Part shown: positions 1 to 9,094 of the stretch, in pieces | How positions within the stretch are numbered: the stretch's first letter is position 1 | Layout: each line of letters opens with the position of its first letter | Assembly: GCF_900104795.1 (NCBI RefSeq) | Contig: NZ_FNTG01000001.1 | Span: 744,001 to 808,000 of the forward strand | Length of the DNA stretch: 64,000 nt | DNA from: Burkholderia sp. WP9 | Lineage (GTDB): Bacteria; Pseudomonadota; Gammaproteobacteria; Burkholderiales; Burkholderiaceae | Reading direction: 5' to 3' | The notes under the pieces: model-generated | Told to the model about the DNA's origin: nothing | The model's database searches: none | What the model saw: only the letters and a program-made list of their open reading frames with translations | Translations under genes and position numbers: made by a program

Positions 1-2154
1 CCGAAATCCGTCGACGCCAAGGACAAGGCCGCTCGTCCGAAGGCGAAGCAACTACTGTTGAAGCCAAACGTTGAGGCGGTGGACTACGAGGAGGTCCGCA
101 AAGAGATTTTGACCACCTTTGCGCCGTCGCCGGTCCTTCCGTCGGGCTTCAGGACGGAGACCAAGCTGCTGCCGCATCAGGAAAAGGGCGTCGCATGGCT
201 TCAGCATCTCTTTCAGCAGGCGCCGAATCACTGTCGCGGCTGCATCATCGCTGACGACATGGGTCTAGGCAAAACGCTCCAGCTGCTGACGTTCATGGCG
301 CGTGCATTTGAGGACAATCCAGCACTTCCGCCGGCGCTCATCGTGGCGCCGGTCTCCCTTCTCGAAAACTGGGCGGAGGAGATGGGCAAGTTCTTCAAGG
401 AAGGCGCGTTTCGGCCGCTCATCGCTTACGGCGACAACTTGGCGTCGCTTCGTGTGCCGCGCGCGGCCATCGACGAGGAGTTGCGAAAGGAAAATCTCGT
501 CAAGTTCCTGCAGCCGGGATGGGTCGGCGACGCGAACATCGTGCTGACGACCTACGAGACGCTCCGCGACCTCGAATTCTCGTTCGCCGCTGTCAAATGG
601 TCGATTATGGCCTGCGACGAAGCGCAGAAAATCAAGAACCCGAACTCTATGGTCACGCGCGCCGCCAAGAAGCAGAACGTGATGTTCAAGGTGGCCTGTA
701 CCGGAACGCCTGTCGAGAATACGCTCGTCGACCTGTGGTGCCTCTTCGACCTAGTCCAAGCAGGGTTCCTCGGAGCACTCAATGAGTTCGGACGGCGCTA
801 TCGCAAGCCGATTGAAGCCGAGACGGAGGAAGAGAAGGCGCGCGTCGAGGAGTTGCGTGGCCTGATTGAGCCGCAGATACTGCGCCGCATGAAGACGGAC
901 GTAGCACAGTTGCCGCCCAAGCGCATCATTCCTGTGCGTATTCCCATGTCGAACTTGCAGCGCACGTACTACACGAGCGCAGTGAACCTGTTCAAGGGCC
1001 TCAAGAAGGGCGACAAAGAGGCGACGCCGTCTCCGTTCAAAAACCATCTCGGGGTGCTGCAATACTTGCGTTCCATCTGTACTGCGCCGCACGCACCAGG
1101 CTTGGGTCGTTTCACACCGCAGCCACTTGCGCAGGCACGCGCGGATGCACCCAAACTCGGATGGCTCCTTGAAACGCTGCGCCAAATTCAAGGCAAGGAC
1201 GAGAAGGCCATTGTCTTTGCTGAGTTCCGCGAGGCGCAGCAAATGCTCGCCTACTACATCAAAGAGACGTTCGGTTTCGAGCCGCGCATCATCAATGGCG
1301 ACGTCACGGCCTCCGCGAAGCACGTCGCGAGCCGACAAAAGCAGATTCGCGCTTTCCAGGAGAAGCCGGGATTCGGCATCATCATCCTTTCCCCGGTCGC
1401 CGTCGGCTACGGGGTAAACGTGCAGGAAGCCAACCACGTCATCCACTACACGCGAAACTGGAACCCCGCGAAGGAAGACCAGGCGACCGACCGCGCGTAC
1501 CGAATCGGCCAGAAGCGAGAGGTCTTCGTCTATCTGCCGATTGTGAGCGCGGAAGATTTCAAGACGTTTGAAGTGCGTCTGAGCGAATTACTGGACACCA
1601 AACGCAAGCTTGCAAGCGACATGCTCAATGGCTCCGGCACCGTGATGCCTAGTGACTGGAACATCCAGGACATTATCCCGGACGGTCCGAACGACGGGAC
1701 GTTCAACCGAGCAGTCGCGCTGGATGACGTGTTGCGTATGGAGTGGGAGTACTTCGAGGCTTACGTTGCAGCCGTATGGCAGAAGAAGGGGTTCAGAACA
1801 GTTTATCGAACGCCTGCGCGCGATGGCGGAGTCGACGTGGTTGCAATTGCAGGAAACACCGGGGACCTGATTCAGTGCAAGAGTTCGGGTACCGTCAACG
1901 CGTCTCTAAACGACGAGGGCGTCAAAGATGTCGTCTCGGCAGAAGCTGAATATCGACTTCGGCACCCAGGCGTAAGCTTTTCAAAGTGGGTCGCAACGAA
2001 CCAGTTCTTCAACGATAACGCTGTCGAAAAGGCGCGCCGAAACCATGTCACACTCGTCACTCAGAAGGAAGTGGAGCAGTGGCTTGGGACGTATCCGGTG
2101 ACCAACGCTGATGTACAACGCTTCCTCCACGCCTACTGGGAGGAAGCTGCATAA
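1..2154 (+). CDS. SNF2-family helicase with C-terminal Mrr-type nuclease domain (5' partial)
   Basis: The frame is open to the left edge, so the true start lies outside; the first in-window start-like codon (TTG at 58) is probably internal. Counting from that codon, an SNF2 ATPase core is visible: Walker A DDMGLGKT near residues 66-73, a DEAQ box near 187, and helicase motif VI with DRAYRIGQ near 475-485, which is typical of Swi2/Snf2 translocases. From about residue 565 a second domain has the PD-(D/E)xK Mrr pattern, with GGVDVVA near 590 followed by QCKSS near 605. Helicase plus Mrr nuclease suggests a DNA-translocating restriction or defence protein acting on foreign DNA; that role is inferred. 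The only partner genes that could be seen upstream are outside the window. Confidence 0.85.
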   Translation, partial: PKSVDAKDKAARPKAKQLLLKPNVEAVDYEEVRKEILTTFAPSPVLPSGFRTETKLLPHQEKGVAWLQHLFQQAPNHCRGCIIADDMGLGKTLQLLTFMARAFEDNPALPPALIVAPVSLLENWAEEMGKFFKEGAFRPLIAYGDNLASLRVPRAAIDEELRKENLVKFLQPGWVGDANIVLTTYETLRDLEFSFAAVKWSIMACDEAQKIKNPNSMVTRAAKKQNVMFKVACTGTPVENTLVDLWCLFDLVQAGFLGALNEFGRRYRKPIEAETEEEKARVEELRGLIEPQILRRMKTDVAQLPPKRIIPVRIPMSNLQRTYYTSAVNLFKGLKKGDKEATPSPFKNHLGVLQYLRSICTAPHAPGLGRFTPQPLAQARADAPKLGWLLETLRQIQGKDEKAIVFAEFREAQQMLAYYIKETFGFEPRIINGDVTASAKHVASRQKQIRAFQEKPGFGIIILSPVAVGYGVNVQEANHVIHYTRNWNPAKEDQATDRAYRIGQKREVFVYLPIVSAEDFKTFEVRLSELLDTKRKLASDMLNGSGTVMPSDWNIQDIIPDGPNDGTFNRAVALDDVLRMEWEYFEAYVAAVWQKKGFRTVYRTPARDGGVDVVAIAGNTGDLIQCKSSGTVNASLNDEGVKDVVSAEAEYRLRHPGVSFSKWVATNQFFNDNAVEKARRNHVTLVTQKEVEQWLGTYPVTNADVQRFLHAYWEEAA

Positions 2155-2438
2155 GGGTCGACAGCCTGCACTACGCAGTAGCGGTTCGTCGCAACGTTAC
2201 TTCCAAATACACGGTAGGGCCACAGTTGCGGTGCGAGCTGAAATCTCTTTTTTGTGCGCCGCATGAACTACAAGAAATGAGCTTCTGCGGGGACGCGCTG
2301 TGTGCATAATTCCCTGACGGGCGGGCGGGATTCTTGCTGGATTAGAGGTAAGCGAGGCGGTCGGTCGCACGGAGGATAATTCCGGCCGAGGTTGCTGACA
2401 CTGAAAACGATTCCGTTCAATAGCGGTGGGGGCAGAGA

Positions 2439-3275
2439 CTATGGACGAGTGATGGATGCTTGCTTGCCAACTGGTTGCCTCGCATACCATGTGACGCCGT
2501 CCGGTTCGTATGCGAGAACGTCAGGGCGAAGGTCGAGTTTCCTTGCTCGTGCCGTTACCTTCAAGAATCCTTGCCGGACAGGTGATTCAGAAGGTCGACT
2601 TTTGTTCAGAGCCTGGAGCGCTTCCGACTCGGTCCGGGCAACTAGGCCGCGTGCTTCGCAAGCGAGGGTAACGAAATGCATCCAGAGCGAGTGCTCGGGA
2701 TTTGACATGTCCGCGACCCGTCTGACCGACGGAACACCACCATCCCCGTGGTCGTCAAGCCATTGCGCGCCACCTACGGTCAGGCCGTACACATGCTGGA
2801 ATCGGTCTGTGCGGTAACGAAGCAGCAGCTTCGCTTTTGTCATTCCGCGCATGGCGCGCTGCGCAGCCGTCAACGCAGCTTTAAACGGACGCTCTGGGAA
2901 GCACGCGATTGCGACGTCAATCGTCCGAATCACGCGAAAGCGGTTAGCCAAAGATAGGGCGCGCAGACGAATGGTGTGGCGGAGTTGGTTCGGCGGAATG
3001 ACGGCGACGAGGCCGCGGTCGATTTTCCGCTTCACATGTTTGCTGGCGGCGTGTAGCGCGGATACCTTCTCGGGAGTCTCGGTGTCGCCGGGATGTGCAG
3101 CGACGGATGCGGGCGCCGGTGTCCAAGGGTTGCTGGGATGAGTCGCGTGCGATACCGGCGGCGGTGTCGCTGTATTGCCGACGATGGAATCCGTAGTTGC
3201 CGTCGCCGATGCCGCGGAGATGCCGACGTCAGTATCGTCGGTGGTGATGTTTGGTATCGCGATGGATTGGCGCAT
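2439..3275 (-). CDS. Replication-relaxation-like winged-helix protein, probably 3'-truncated
   Basis: The ATG at 3275 is chosen over one at 3341 because CGGAG lies just upstream of it. The first ~85 residues are low-complexity (Thr/Ala/Pro-rich). The rest follows the pattern of the plasmid and ICE replication-relaxation family: a basic winged-helix segment (residues ~115-185), a conserved NPEH-S helix near 205, and an RPDVLAYEPDG strand near 260. In that family the chain normally continues after the RPD strand with an Asp/Glu-rich core, but here it ends about 20 residues later in a basic tail. This suggests truncation by recombination or a frameshift after the Trp-Tyr of the last recognisable strand. 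Family assignment is by pattern only. Confidence 0.5.
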   Translation of the reverse strand: MRQSIAIPNITTDDTDVGISAASATATTDSIVGNTATPPPVSHATHPSNPWTPAPASVAAHPGDTETPEKVSALHAASKHVKRKIDRGLVAVIPPNQLRHTIRLRALSLANRFRVIRTIDVAIACFPERPFKAALTAAQRAMRGMTKAKLLLRYRTDRFQHVYGLTVGGAQWLDDHGDGGVPSVRRVADMSNPEHSLWMHFVTLACEARGLVARTESEALQALNKSRPSESPVRQGFLKVTARARKLDLRPDVLAYEPDGVTWYARQPVGKQASITRP

Positions 3276-3905
3276 TGATGTTGCTCCGGAAAGATGGCGT
3301 ATTCGGGGTCGCCGGCCCATCGCTTGTTTCGTCGCGCACATGGGGGCGGTCTAACCTATAGCGACGCTTCGCTAACTCCCTCCATAAAGCTGCCCACCAT
3401 GTGAGCCGCCCCGTGTTGGTTGAATCGAGGGTTCGTCGCCCGGCCGGGCGAGGGCAGGGGTCAACTGTCTCTTCCCCTCGACCAGCCTTGCGCGCTTGGG
3501 GCGCGCAGCACCGATGTATCCGTCGCGACGTCCGTCAAAGCGACTGTTCATCCCGACCGGCTGCGCCGGTGCGAACCCCGCCGCCGCCCAATACCGTTTT
3601 CTCAATGCCCGATGTCTCTCGATGGCCGGCGTCTCCAACTCTTCTCCCTGCATGCCGTGCCATCCCGGCTGCCCCGCGCTGCGTAAGCAACTCGCTCTAC
3701 GACGCATCGCGGGGACCCCGCGCCGATACCGTGCCGCGCGTTGTCGCGCTTGCACGCACTTTCGATGACGGCACGCGCTGGGACGGCGGCGGGGTTCGCC
3801 CCGCCTTGCCGGTCCCGGTCGCGGCAGCTCTGCTCCCACAATCGTGTCGCCAATGCCGCAGCGACCCGCACACGCGACCAACATGCCGTCAACGAACGGG
3901 GCTGC

Positions 3906-4098
3906 ACGCCGCGCCGTCCGTCCGCTCGTCCAACGACGTGCGCGCGTTTGGTGCCATCAGGCCAGGCCTGTTCACAGTGATGTACTGACCGATGCTGAGG
4001 GTTCTCTCGATTTGTCTCTCGGCGACACACGTTCTCGAATGAACCAGTGCCCACGCGACCATCGCCGCGTTGTCTGCAAGATGCGCCACCGGCGCACC
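3906..4098. repeat. Direct repeat copy 1 (upstream of broken cassette gene)
   Basis: This ~193-bp stretch is closely similar to 5627-5820. Shared blocks include ACGCCGCGCCGTCCGTC at the left end, GTACTGACCGATGCTGAG in the middle and ATGCGCCACCGGCGCAC at the right. Each copy lies directly upstream of a homologous gene (4387 and 5887), so both belong to a duplicated module of about 1.7 kb. No convincing coding frame is seen in the repeat; it probably carries the promoter and leader. The part before it (3276-3905) holds nothing I can recognise. Confidence 0.75.
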
Positions 4099-4386
4099 CC
4101 TTGATACCAACCTCTTTGTCCAGTGTGCCGCTACGTTGCATCCCCTACGTGAATGGAGACCACGAAAATGAAACTACTGATACTTGAATTCAACAAAAAA
4201 CTGATTTTTACCGCTCGCTCTTTGTTCCCAAAGGGACTTGCGGTAGCACACGCAGCTGCTGGATTCGGCAGTTTGTTGGGTGCCTGCCGACTGCTGAGCA
4301 GGAACTGCCGATGAGTCTTCTGATGAAGCTCTCGCTGACGGAGCTGGCATATCTGGCGACCTTCTGCCTGCAAAGGGAGGCCCACA

Positions 4387-4675
4387 GTGCACATTAAGAA
4401 ACGCAACGGCCGTGCGTCGCTGTACCGCTCGCGATACGTGCGAATGGGCGCTGACGGGAATACGCACGGCTTTGCCGAGCAGGCATTTGTTGGCAGCCTG
4501 TCCCTTGACGCACAAGAGATTCCTGAGGAACTGGCAGCGAAGTTGTCGCCGGAGGAACGTGCGTATGTCGAAAGTTGTCGGCACGGCGTGCGGCGGAGGA
4601 AGCGGCTCGCATAGCGGAAGAACATCGCCGCGTTGCCGAGGGCCGCGAACGCGACCCGCGGTGGCGCATCGAGGG
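4387..4675 (+). pseudogene. Broken paralogue of the 5887-6516 gene
   Basis: A GTG start at 4387 follows AGGGAGG by seven bases. The first ~60 residues closely match the N-terminus of the protein at 5887: both open with KKRNGR, then LYRS-YV, FVGSL and LSPEER-YVE. Near 4572 the frame is lost. The matching continuation (ARRA-E, then RVAE and RERDPRWR) is found in another frame from about 4578 to 4675. After DPRWR the similarity stops, so the gene is both frameshifted and 3'-truncated. It is most simply a decayed copy left by tandem duplication. Confidence 0.75.
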
Positions 4676-5083
4676 ACCGACTCAGTGCCCAAAGTGCGCG
4701 ATTTGCCTTTCCAAGAATTGGTGCAGGATTTTTCTGACATGCGCATTTTTTCTTTCGTCGGCACCGGCATGAGCGAGTGGCTCGACGATGCGTGGTGACC
4801 TGTCGAGCATCATACGCTCTATCCGTAAGTGCTTTAGGACAGTGCGCCGCTTATGCCCGCCTACTAAGCCCGCCTGCCGACGGGTCTCGCGAGGGTGGCT
4901 CGTCGGTGACACTACGCGGAAGGTGGCGCTTGTGGCGCAATACGGGGCCGGGTATAGGCGGCGGCCGGAGCTCCGGCGAAAGTCCTCGTTGTAATAAGAA
5001 GCCGACGAGTCGGTTCCGACTGGCGCGTGTGGAATTGCGGAAACTCGCCAGCCGAAGGTTGTGAGTATTTTATCGACAACGCG
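4676..5083. other. Gap without recognisable gene
   Basis: The 3' flank of the broken paralogue. Short open stretches exist on both strands, but none has a convincing start, ribosome binding site or recognisable motif. Confidence 0.4.
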
Positions 5084-5106
5084 AAAAAAAGCCCCGCTTG
5101 CGGGGC
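5084..5106 (-). terminator. Intrinsic terminator for the 5464-5114 gene
   Basis: On the minus strand GCCCCG-CAAG-CGGGGC is followed by a run of seven T. It lies a few bases past the stop of the minus-strand gene. Confidence 0.85.
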
Positions 5107-5113
5107 GTGGGTG

Positions 5114-5464
5114 TCAGCAAGTGAATTCTTCGAAATCCTCGTCGTCAATGGTGGTCATCCGGTCGCGGAGCTCTGGAACCGAGCTGTCGAGACATTGGGA
5201 GATACGCTCCGTGACATATGCAGCGACATCAATTTCAAGCGGAGCTGTCTTCTCAAACCATTGCGGATTTCGGCTTTGCTCCATGGTTGTCGGTTCGGCG
5301 TAAGCCTCCGCAAAGCTACAACCATTCTCGAGGTCGATGGTCGAATTACCTCGAAATTGGATTTCCTTTTTGCCGGCAGCGTCGAGCGTCCATGCTGTCC
5401 AGGCGAAACGCTTGAGTTTCGAGTTTTGCGTCGTGGGTTCGAGGATTTGTTGAATTGCGTACAT
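5114..5464 (-). CDS. Hypothetical acidic protein (116 aa)
   Basis: The ATG at 5464 follows AAAGGACC with good spacing, and an intrinsic terminator sits just past the stop, so this is very probably a real monocistronic gene. The protein is soluble and acidic, ending in DDEDFEEFTC. It has aromatic-rich N-terminal strands (FAWTAWTLDA, residues ~20-29) and no signal peptide or membrane segment. I do not recognise the family. It lies between the two copies of the duplicated cassette and points against them, so it may have been carried within the duplicated unit. Confidence 0.6.
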   Translation of the reverse strand: MYAIQQILEPTTQNSKLKRFAWTAWTLDAAGKKEIQFRGNSTIDLENGCSFAEAYAEPTTMEQSRNPQWFEKTAPLEIDVAAYVTERISQCLDSSVPELRDRMTTIDDEDFEEFTC

Positions 5465-5626
5465 GTCAGGTCCTTTGGGGGTAGAGGTTGACCAGCAGGC
5501 TGGTCTCACATATAGCTAAATCCGTTTTAGATTTCACGCTCTAAAATTTTAACGAGCGTATTGTCGATTCCAGATAACTACTCCTGGGTTTGCCGACGTA
5601 CCCATAGCGGTCGGAAACAAAAATGT

Positions 5627-5820
5627 ACGCCGCGCCGTCCGTCTGCTCGTTCCGTCAACGAGCACGTGTTCGGTGTCGTCAGGCCGGGCGTCTGCAAGTG
5701 ATGCACTGACCGATGCTGAGCGTGCTCCCGTCTCGTCTCCCGGTGACGCACATATTCGAGGGAACGCGTGCCCACGCGGCCGCCGCCGCGTTGGTCGCAG
5801 GATGCGCCACCGGCGCACTC
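5627..5820. repeat. Direct repeat copy 2 (upstream of intact cassette gene)
   Basis: Partner of 3906-4098; see that entry. The open frame running through this copy into the gene at 5887 lacks a ribosome binding site and is probably not translated. Confidence 0.75.
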
Positions 5821-5886
5821 CGTGTCATCAACCGCTTTATCACGCGTGCCTATACCGTGTATCCATCACTCTCGTGGAGACATGAA

Positions 5887-6516
5887 ATGCACGCAAAAAA
5901 ACGAAATGGCCGCTTCTCGCTGTACCGCTCGCAGTACGTTCGCAAGGGCGCCATGGGCAACTCGCATGGCTATGCCGCGCAGGAATTTGTCGGCAGTTTG
6001 CCCGCCGAAGCTCTCGATATTCCTGTCGAACTGTTCGGGAAGCTTTCGCCGGAGGAGCGTGAGTATGTTGAAAACAAGGTCGTGCTGCCGGCACGGCGGG
6101 CCGTGGAGCAATCGCGCCGCGTGGCCGAGGAGGAGCGCCGCGCACAGGAATTTCGCGAACGTGACCCGCGATGGCGCGTTGACGATGCGCTGCGCTTGCT
6201 TGCAGAAGTAGCAAAATTGGCTTCTCAAGGGGACACCCGTGTCGAAGCCGGCAAGGTCAAGGTTCTGCGTGACGCACTTGAGGGTTTGGCGACAACGGCA
6301 AAGCTGCAACCGGACCCGCTCGACGCGGTCCGTGCTGCTGTCGTATCTGCAACTACCGCAGTGAAGGCGGGTCATTACGGTACTGCGCCTGCTGGCAATG
6401 TGCGCGACACGAATGTTTATAAGCGCTGGCGCAGCATCGGTGAAGCGGTGGATTCAGGGAAAGACAGCCTGCTCAAGGCGCTGCAGGAAAAAGGGTGGGC
6501 CAGGGTGCGAGGTTGA
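5887..6516 (+). CDS. Hypothetical cassette protein with basic N-terminus (209 aa)
   Basis: The start is the ATG at 5887, preceded by GGAGA at a spacing of six. An overlapping ATG at 5882 is in another frame, and upstream in-frame codons fall in the repeat. The protein starts with a basic KKRNGR-FSLYRS strand pair, then a GYAAQEFVGSL segment. A long charged helix rich in Arg and Glu follows (about residues 70-110), then an alpha-helical C-terminal half with no membrane segment. The fold of the N-terminus resembles small strand-rich domains seen in integrase or transposase accessory proteins, but I cannot name a family. A decayed second copy lies at 4387. The intact copy is followed by a small gene at 6704. 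Confidence 0.65.
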   Translation: MHAKKRNGRFSLYRSQYVRKGAMGNSHGYAAQEFVGSLPAEALDIPVELFGKLSPEEREYVENKVVLPARRAVEQSRRVAEEERRAQEFRERDPRWRVDDALRLLAEVAKLASQGDTRVEAGKVKVLRDALEGLATTAKLQPDPLDAVRAAVVSATTAVKAGHYGTAPAGNVRDTNVYKRWRSIGEAVDSGKDSLLKALQEKGWARVRG

Positions 6517-6703
6517 CGGAGAGCAACGGGCGCCCGTTTTGGTTTTCAGTGCAGGACCAAGCCGCGGCAACGGCGAAACCGGCCACCGGCGGTCGGCTAC
6601 TGGGGACCAACTCGACACGAAAACTTCGTCGCCAAACTTCCACTGGCCGTTAAACAGGACAATACCTAGCATGAGAACTCCTTTCAAAGACACGGAGCTC
6701 ACC

Positions 6704-6847
6704 ATGACGGCACAGACTAAGCAGCAACGAGACCAACGTTCGGACGCCCTGAACGGTAATAAGGGTACGAGCGGAACTAACCCAACCAATGCGAAGGTGC
6801 ACGGCAACAAGGGGAAGCAGTTGAACCCGAACCAGAAAAACAAGTAA
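6704..6847 (+). CDS. Small Asn/Gly/Lys-rich hydrophilic protein (47 aa)
   Basis: The ATG at 6704 follows GGAG at a spacing of seven, and a strong terminator lies directly after the stop. An in-frame ATG at 6671 lacks such a site. The peptide is highly hydrophilic and almost free of large hydrophobic residues, with GNKGTSGTN and GNKGKQLN repeats. This composition resembles intrinsically disordered stress-type (KGG-like) peptides, but no family is claimed. It may be co-transcribed with the cassette gene at 5887. Confidence 0.5.
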   Translation: MTAQTKQQRDQRSDALNGNKGTSGTNPTNAKVHGNKGKQLNPNQKNK

Positions 6848-6856
6848 GCTCCATCG

Positions 6857-6880
6857 CCCCGCGGCAGCGGGGTGTTTTTC
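6857..6880 (+). terminator. Intrinsic terminator after the 47-aa gene
   Basis: CCCCGC-GGCA-GCGGGG followed by TGTTTTTC. Confidence 0.85.
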
Positions 6881-6902
6881 GTCAATTCCACCAGTCCCTA
6901 CA

Positions 6903-8447
6903 ATGAGTGTTGTTGGCTTTCCCACCCAGGGCGAAGTACTGCAGTTCGCCTTTGACGCATTTGGTGTCTTGCCTCGAAAACACGAGCGAGACGAGAGCTT
7001 TGACGAGACAAGAAAAAAATCGACACAAACGGCGCTGACGCGCCTGGCTGCGGAAGTCGGTCAACTCGACCCGAATCTCGGTAAATTGCTCATCACGTTC
7101 AGCTACCTCCTCGCAGGCGTACTCCCGCCGCGCGCGTTCTTTGCCTTCGGAGACGTATTTTTTGACCTGTTCGATACCTATCGGCACGTACTGAAAACCG
7201 AGGGCACCTACGTGCCGAAAGCGGAAACTGTCGAACACCTCATGCTGACGGCGGTCGCCACGAGACTTCCTGTCTCAATCGCCAAGCACCTCCAACGATA
7301 CGATGTTACCGCGGACGGCCTGCTCGTCCCGAACGATTCGTTCTGGTATCTGCCCCTTCACGATGGACAGAAATGGCGATGGCCTCTCGAACGCGTCATG
7401 CGCTGGGCTTACGAACTGGCCGGAACCTCGATTCAGCGTTTCCATTGCCCCGACGACTCAGATTTAGAGCTTTTGAATAAGAATCTCGATAGCGCAAAGA
7501 AGTGGCTCGCCGAACAGAACCCCCCGTCTTGGACGTCACTCCAAAAAAACTTCGACGATTCGTTCAAGGCGCTCGAAACATCCCGAGCGAAGCAGGGACT
7601 GCCTGTCCTTACCGAAAGGGAGATGTCGAGCGTACGGACCGCCCTGTTCTTAGCTAGGGCGGCGACCCACATCTCAACGCTTGTCCAGAAGCAATTTGGA
7701 GACGAGACGTTGCGCAAGTTTTGCGAGCGTATCCGATTGGCCGGGGCGCCCCTCGCTCAAGACACAAAAGACATCCGGACATATGTGGAACAGCTTATCG
7801 CCCGCGAGAAGATTCCTGAACAAGGTTGGCCGGCAGTCTGGTTCGATGTGGTGTCCGATTACTGGGACCAGCTTGCGGATAGACAGATTGCCATTGTCCG
7901 CGCGCTCCACGACGGTCAAATCAATAGTCAAGAAGCTGTCGCAGCCGGCCGGGAGTTCGGACATTTTGCTGGCTTCCAATTTGAACACTTCGAGTTCTTT
8001 TCTCCCGAGCGGACGTTCCCGGACGGCTTCGTAGAGCTTCTGATGGCAGGTCTCGATTTGCAGAAATCCCAAGACCTTGACTTGGCGAAGATTGAGGCCC
8101 ATCGGATTCAGCTCGAGGCTAGAGGGCTTACAACGACCCTCCCGTGGTTAACGCCATGGCTTCTAGGCACGTACCACTATCGCCGAGGGAACTACGAAGA
8201 GGCCTATCCATTCATAAAGGAAGGCTTCGACATGGCAAAATACTGCGCCGGAGCCCATCAGTACCTCCTCGTCAACAAGTACATCGAGCTATCCGCGAAG
8301 AACGATAAGTGGAAGGACTTCACACGCGGCGTTCACTGGGCGGGGTATCCTGGTATCGAAGTCCGATGGTTGCGCAAAGAAGAGCCCACGAGGCGAAAAT
8401 TGGAGTTCTTGTACGAAATCATGAAGAGGGCAAGATACGGAGACTGA
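6903..8447 (+). CDS. Unrecognised 514-aa protein with helical C-terminal repeats
   Basis: The ATG at 6903 has no obvious Shine-Dalgarno site and sits only 23 bases after a terminator, so the message may be nearly leaderless. The protein is soluble, with no signal peptide or membrane helix. A region around residues 165-200 is rich in Trp and Leu, and the last ~130 residues (from LLGTYHYRRGNYEEAY) look like TPR-type helical hairpins, usually protein-protein contacts. No nuclease or NTPase motif is visible. It lies among defence genes, so a sensor or scaffold role is possible, but this is only inference from position. Family unknown. Confidence 0.7.
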   Translation: MSVVGFPTQGEVLQFAFDAFGVLPRKHERDESFDETRKKSTQTALTRLAAEVGQLDPNLGKLLITFSYLLAGVLPPRAFFAFGDVFFDLFDTYRHVLKTEGTYVPKAETVEHLMLTAVATRLPVSIAKHLQRYDVTADGLLVPNDSFWYLPLHDGQKWRWPLERVMRWAYELAGTSIQRFHCPDDSDLELLNKNLDSAKKWLAEQNPPSWTSLQKNFDDSFKALETSRAKQGLPVLTEREMSSVRTALFLARAATHISTLVQKQFGDETLRKFCERIRLAGAPLAQDTKDIRTYVEQLIAREKIPEQGWPAVWFDVVSDYWDQLADRQIAIVRALHDGQINSQEAVAAGREFGHFAGFQFEHFEFFSPERTFPDGFVELLMAGLDLQKSQDLDLAKIEAHRIQLEARGLTTTLPWLTPWLLGTYHYRRGNYEEAYPFIKEGFDMAKYCAGAHQYLLVNKYIELSAKNDKWKDFTRGVHWAGYPGIEVRWLRKEEPTRRKLEFLYEIMKRARYGD

Positions 8448-8620
8448 TGCCCGGTGCAAGGGCGGTCGACTGCAGCTCTCTTTCTAGAAACAACTTCGGC
8501 GAGACGACGAAAAACATGCTCAGACTTACCTGCTACGTCGGAATCTCGCGGGAGAAGTCCTTGCTCTGAAGGCAACGGCGGTCGCGCTAAACGGGATAGT
8601 CTGGCCTGAAGGCTAATCAT

Positions 8621-8911
8621 TCATTTTGTCGCGATGAAGTCGAGCATGCGGCGCGCAACATCGTGCTCAGTGGTCGGGGCGGCGAAGTCGGCAAGGTTGA
8701 CAGTATGCCGGCATACGCGAACGGATTCGAAAGTCGAGGTTGTTTGCCATGCTGCATCGGACGCAGGATATTTCGAGTTCGTCCAAATCTTACGATGCCA
8801 ATTCGTACCTTGGAGCGGCGTTGTAGTTGCGTGGAAGATGTATACGAGAAGGAGGCTCTCGGCAGCGTCTGCAGGAATGGGCGCGTGAAAGGTCGAAGCG
8901 GAGCAGCTGGA
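8621..8911 (-). other. Possible C-terminal remnant of a lost gene
   Basis: Between 8448 and 9094 no complete gene is visible. On the minus strand one frame stays open for 96 codons, from an in-frame TAG at 8912-8914 to the stop at 8621. Its composition is protein-like, with NWHRKIWTNSKYPASD and ARRMLDFIATK at the end. It has no usable start codon near its 5' end, so it is at best a fragment of a decayed gene. It could also be chance. Confidence 0.25.
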
Positions 8912-9094
8912 CTACGCTGAGACGAAGGCCGAGACAGCCACCAGAGCGGCTGTGAGTGCAAGATGGGCTTGTGAAGCCGTGGCCCCTCCAGTCGCTGTGT
9001 GCCAACCGGTCTATCTATACGGTTTTTTCGCTATTGGCGCTTTCATTAGGCTATATCGGGCATTACGATAGGGGTTTTTGTCTCAGCGTAAGCG

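Noticed and set aside
751..1446. A 231-codon minus-strand frame inside the SNF2 gene
   Set aside because: Antisense to the helicase core; no independent support.
3372..4141. Long overlapping frames on both strands in 3.4-4.1 kb
   Set aside because: Arg/Ala/Pro-rich composition, no ribosome binding sites, and the right part is the duplicated non-coding repeat.
5713..5886. N-terminal extension of the 209-aa cassette protein
   Set aside because: It lies in the direct repeat, has no ribosome binding site, and the paralogue at 4387 starts at the equivalent of 5887.
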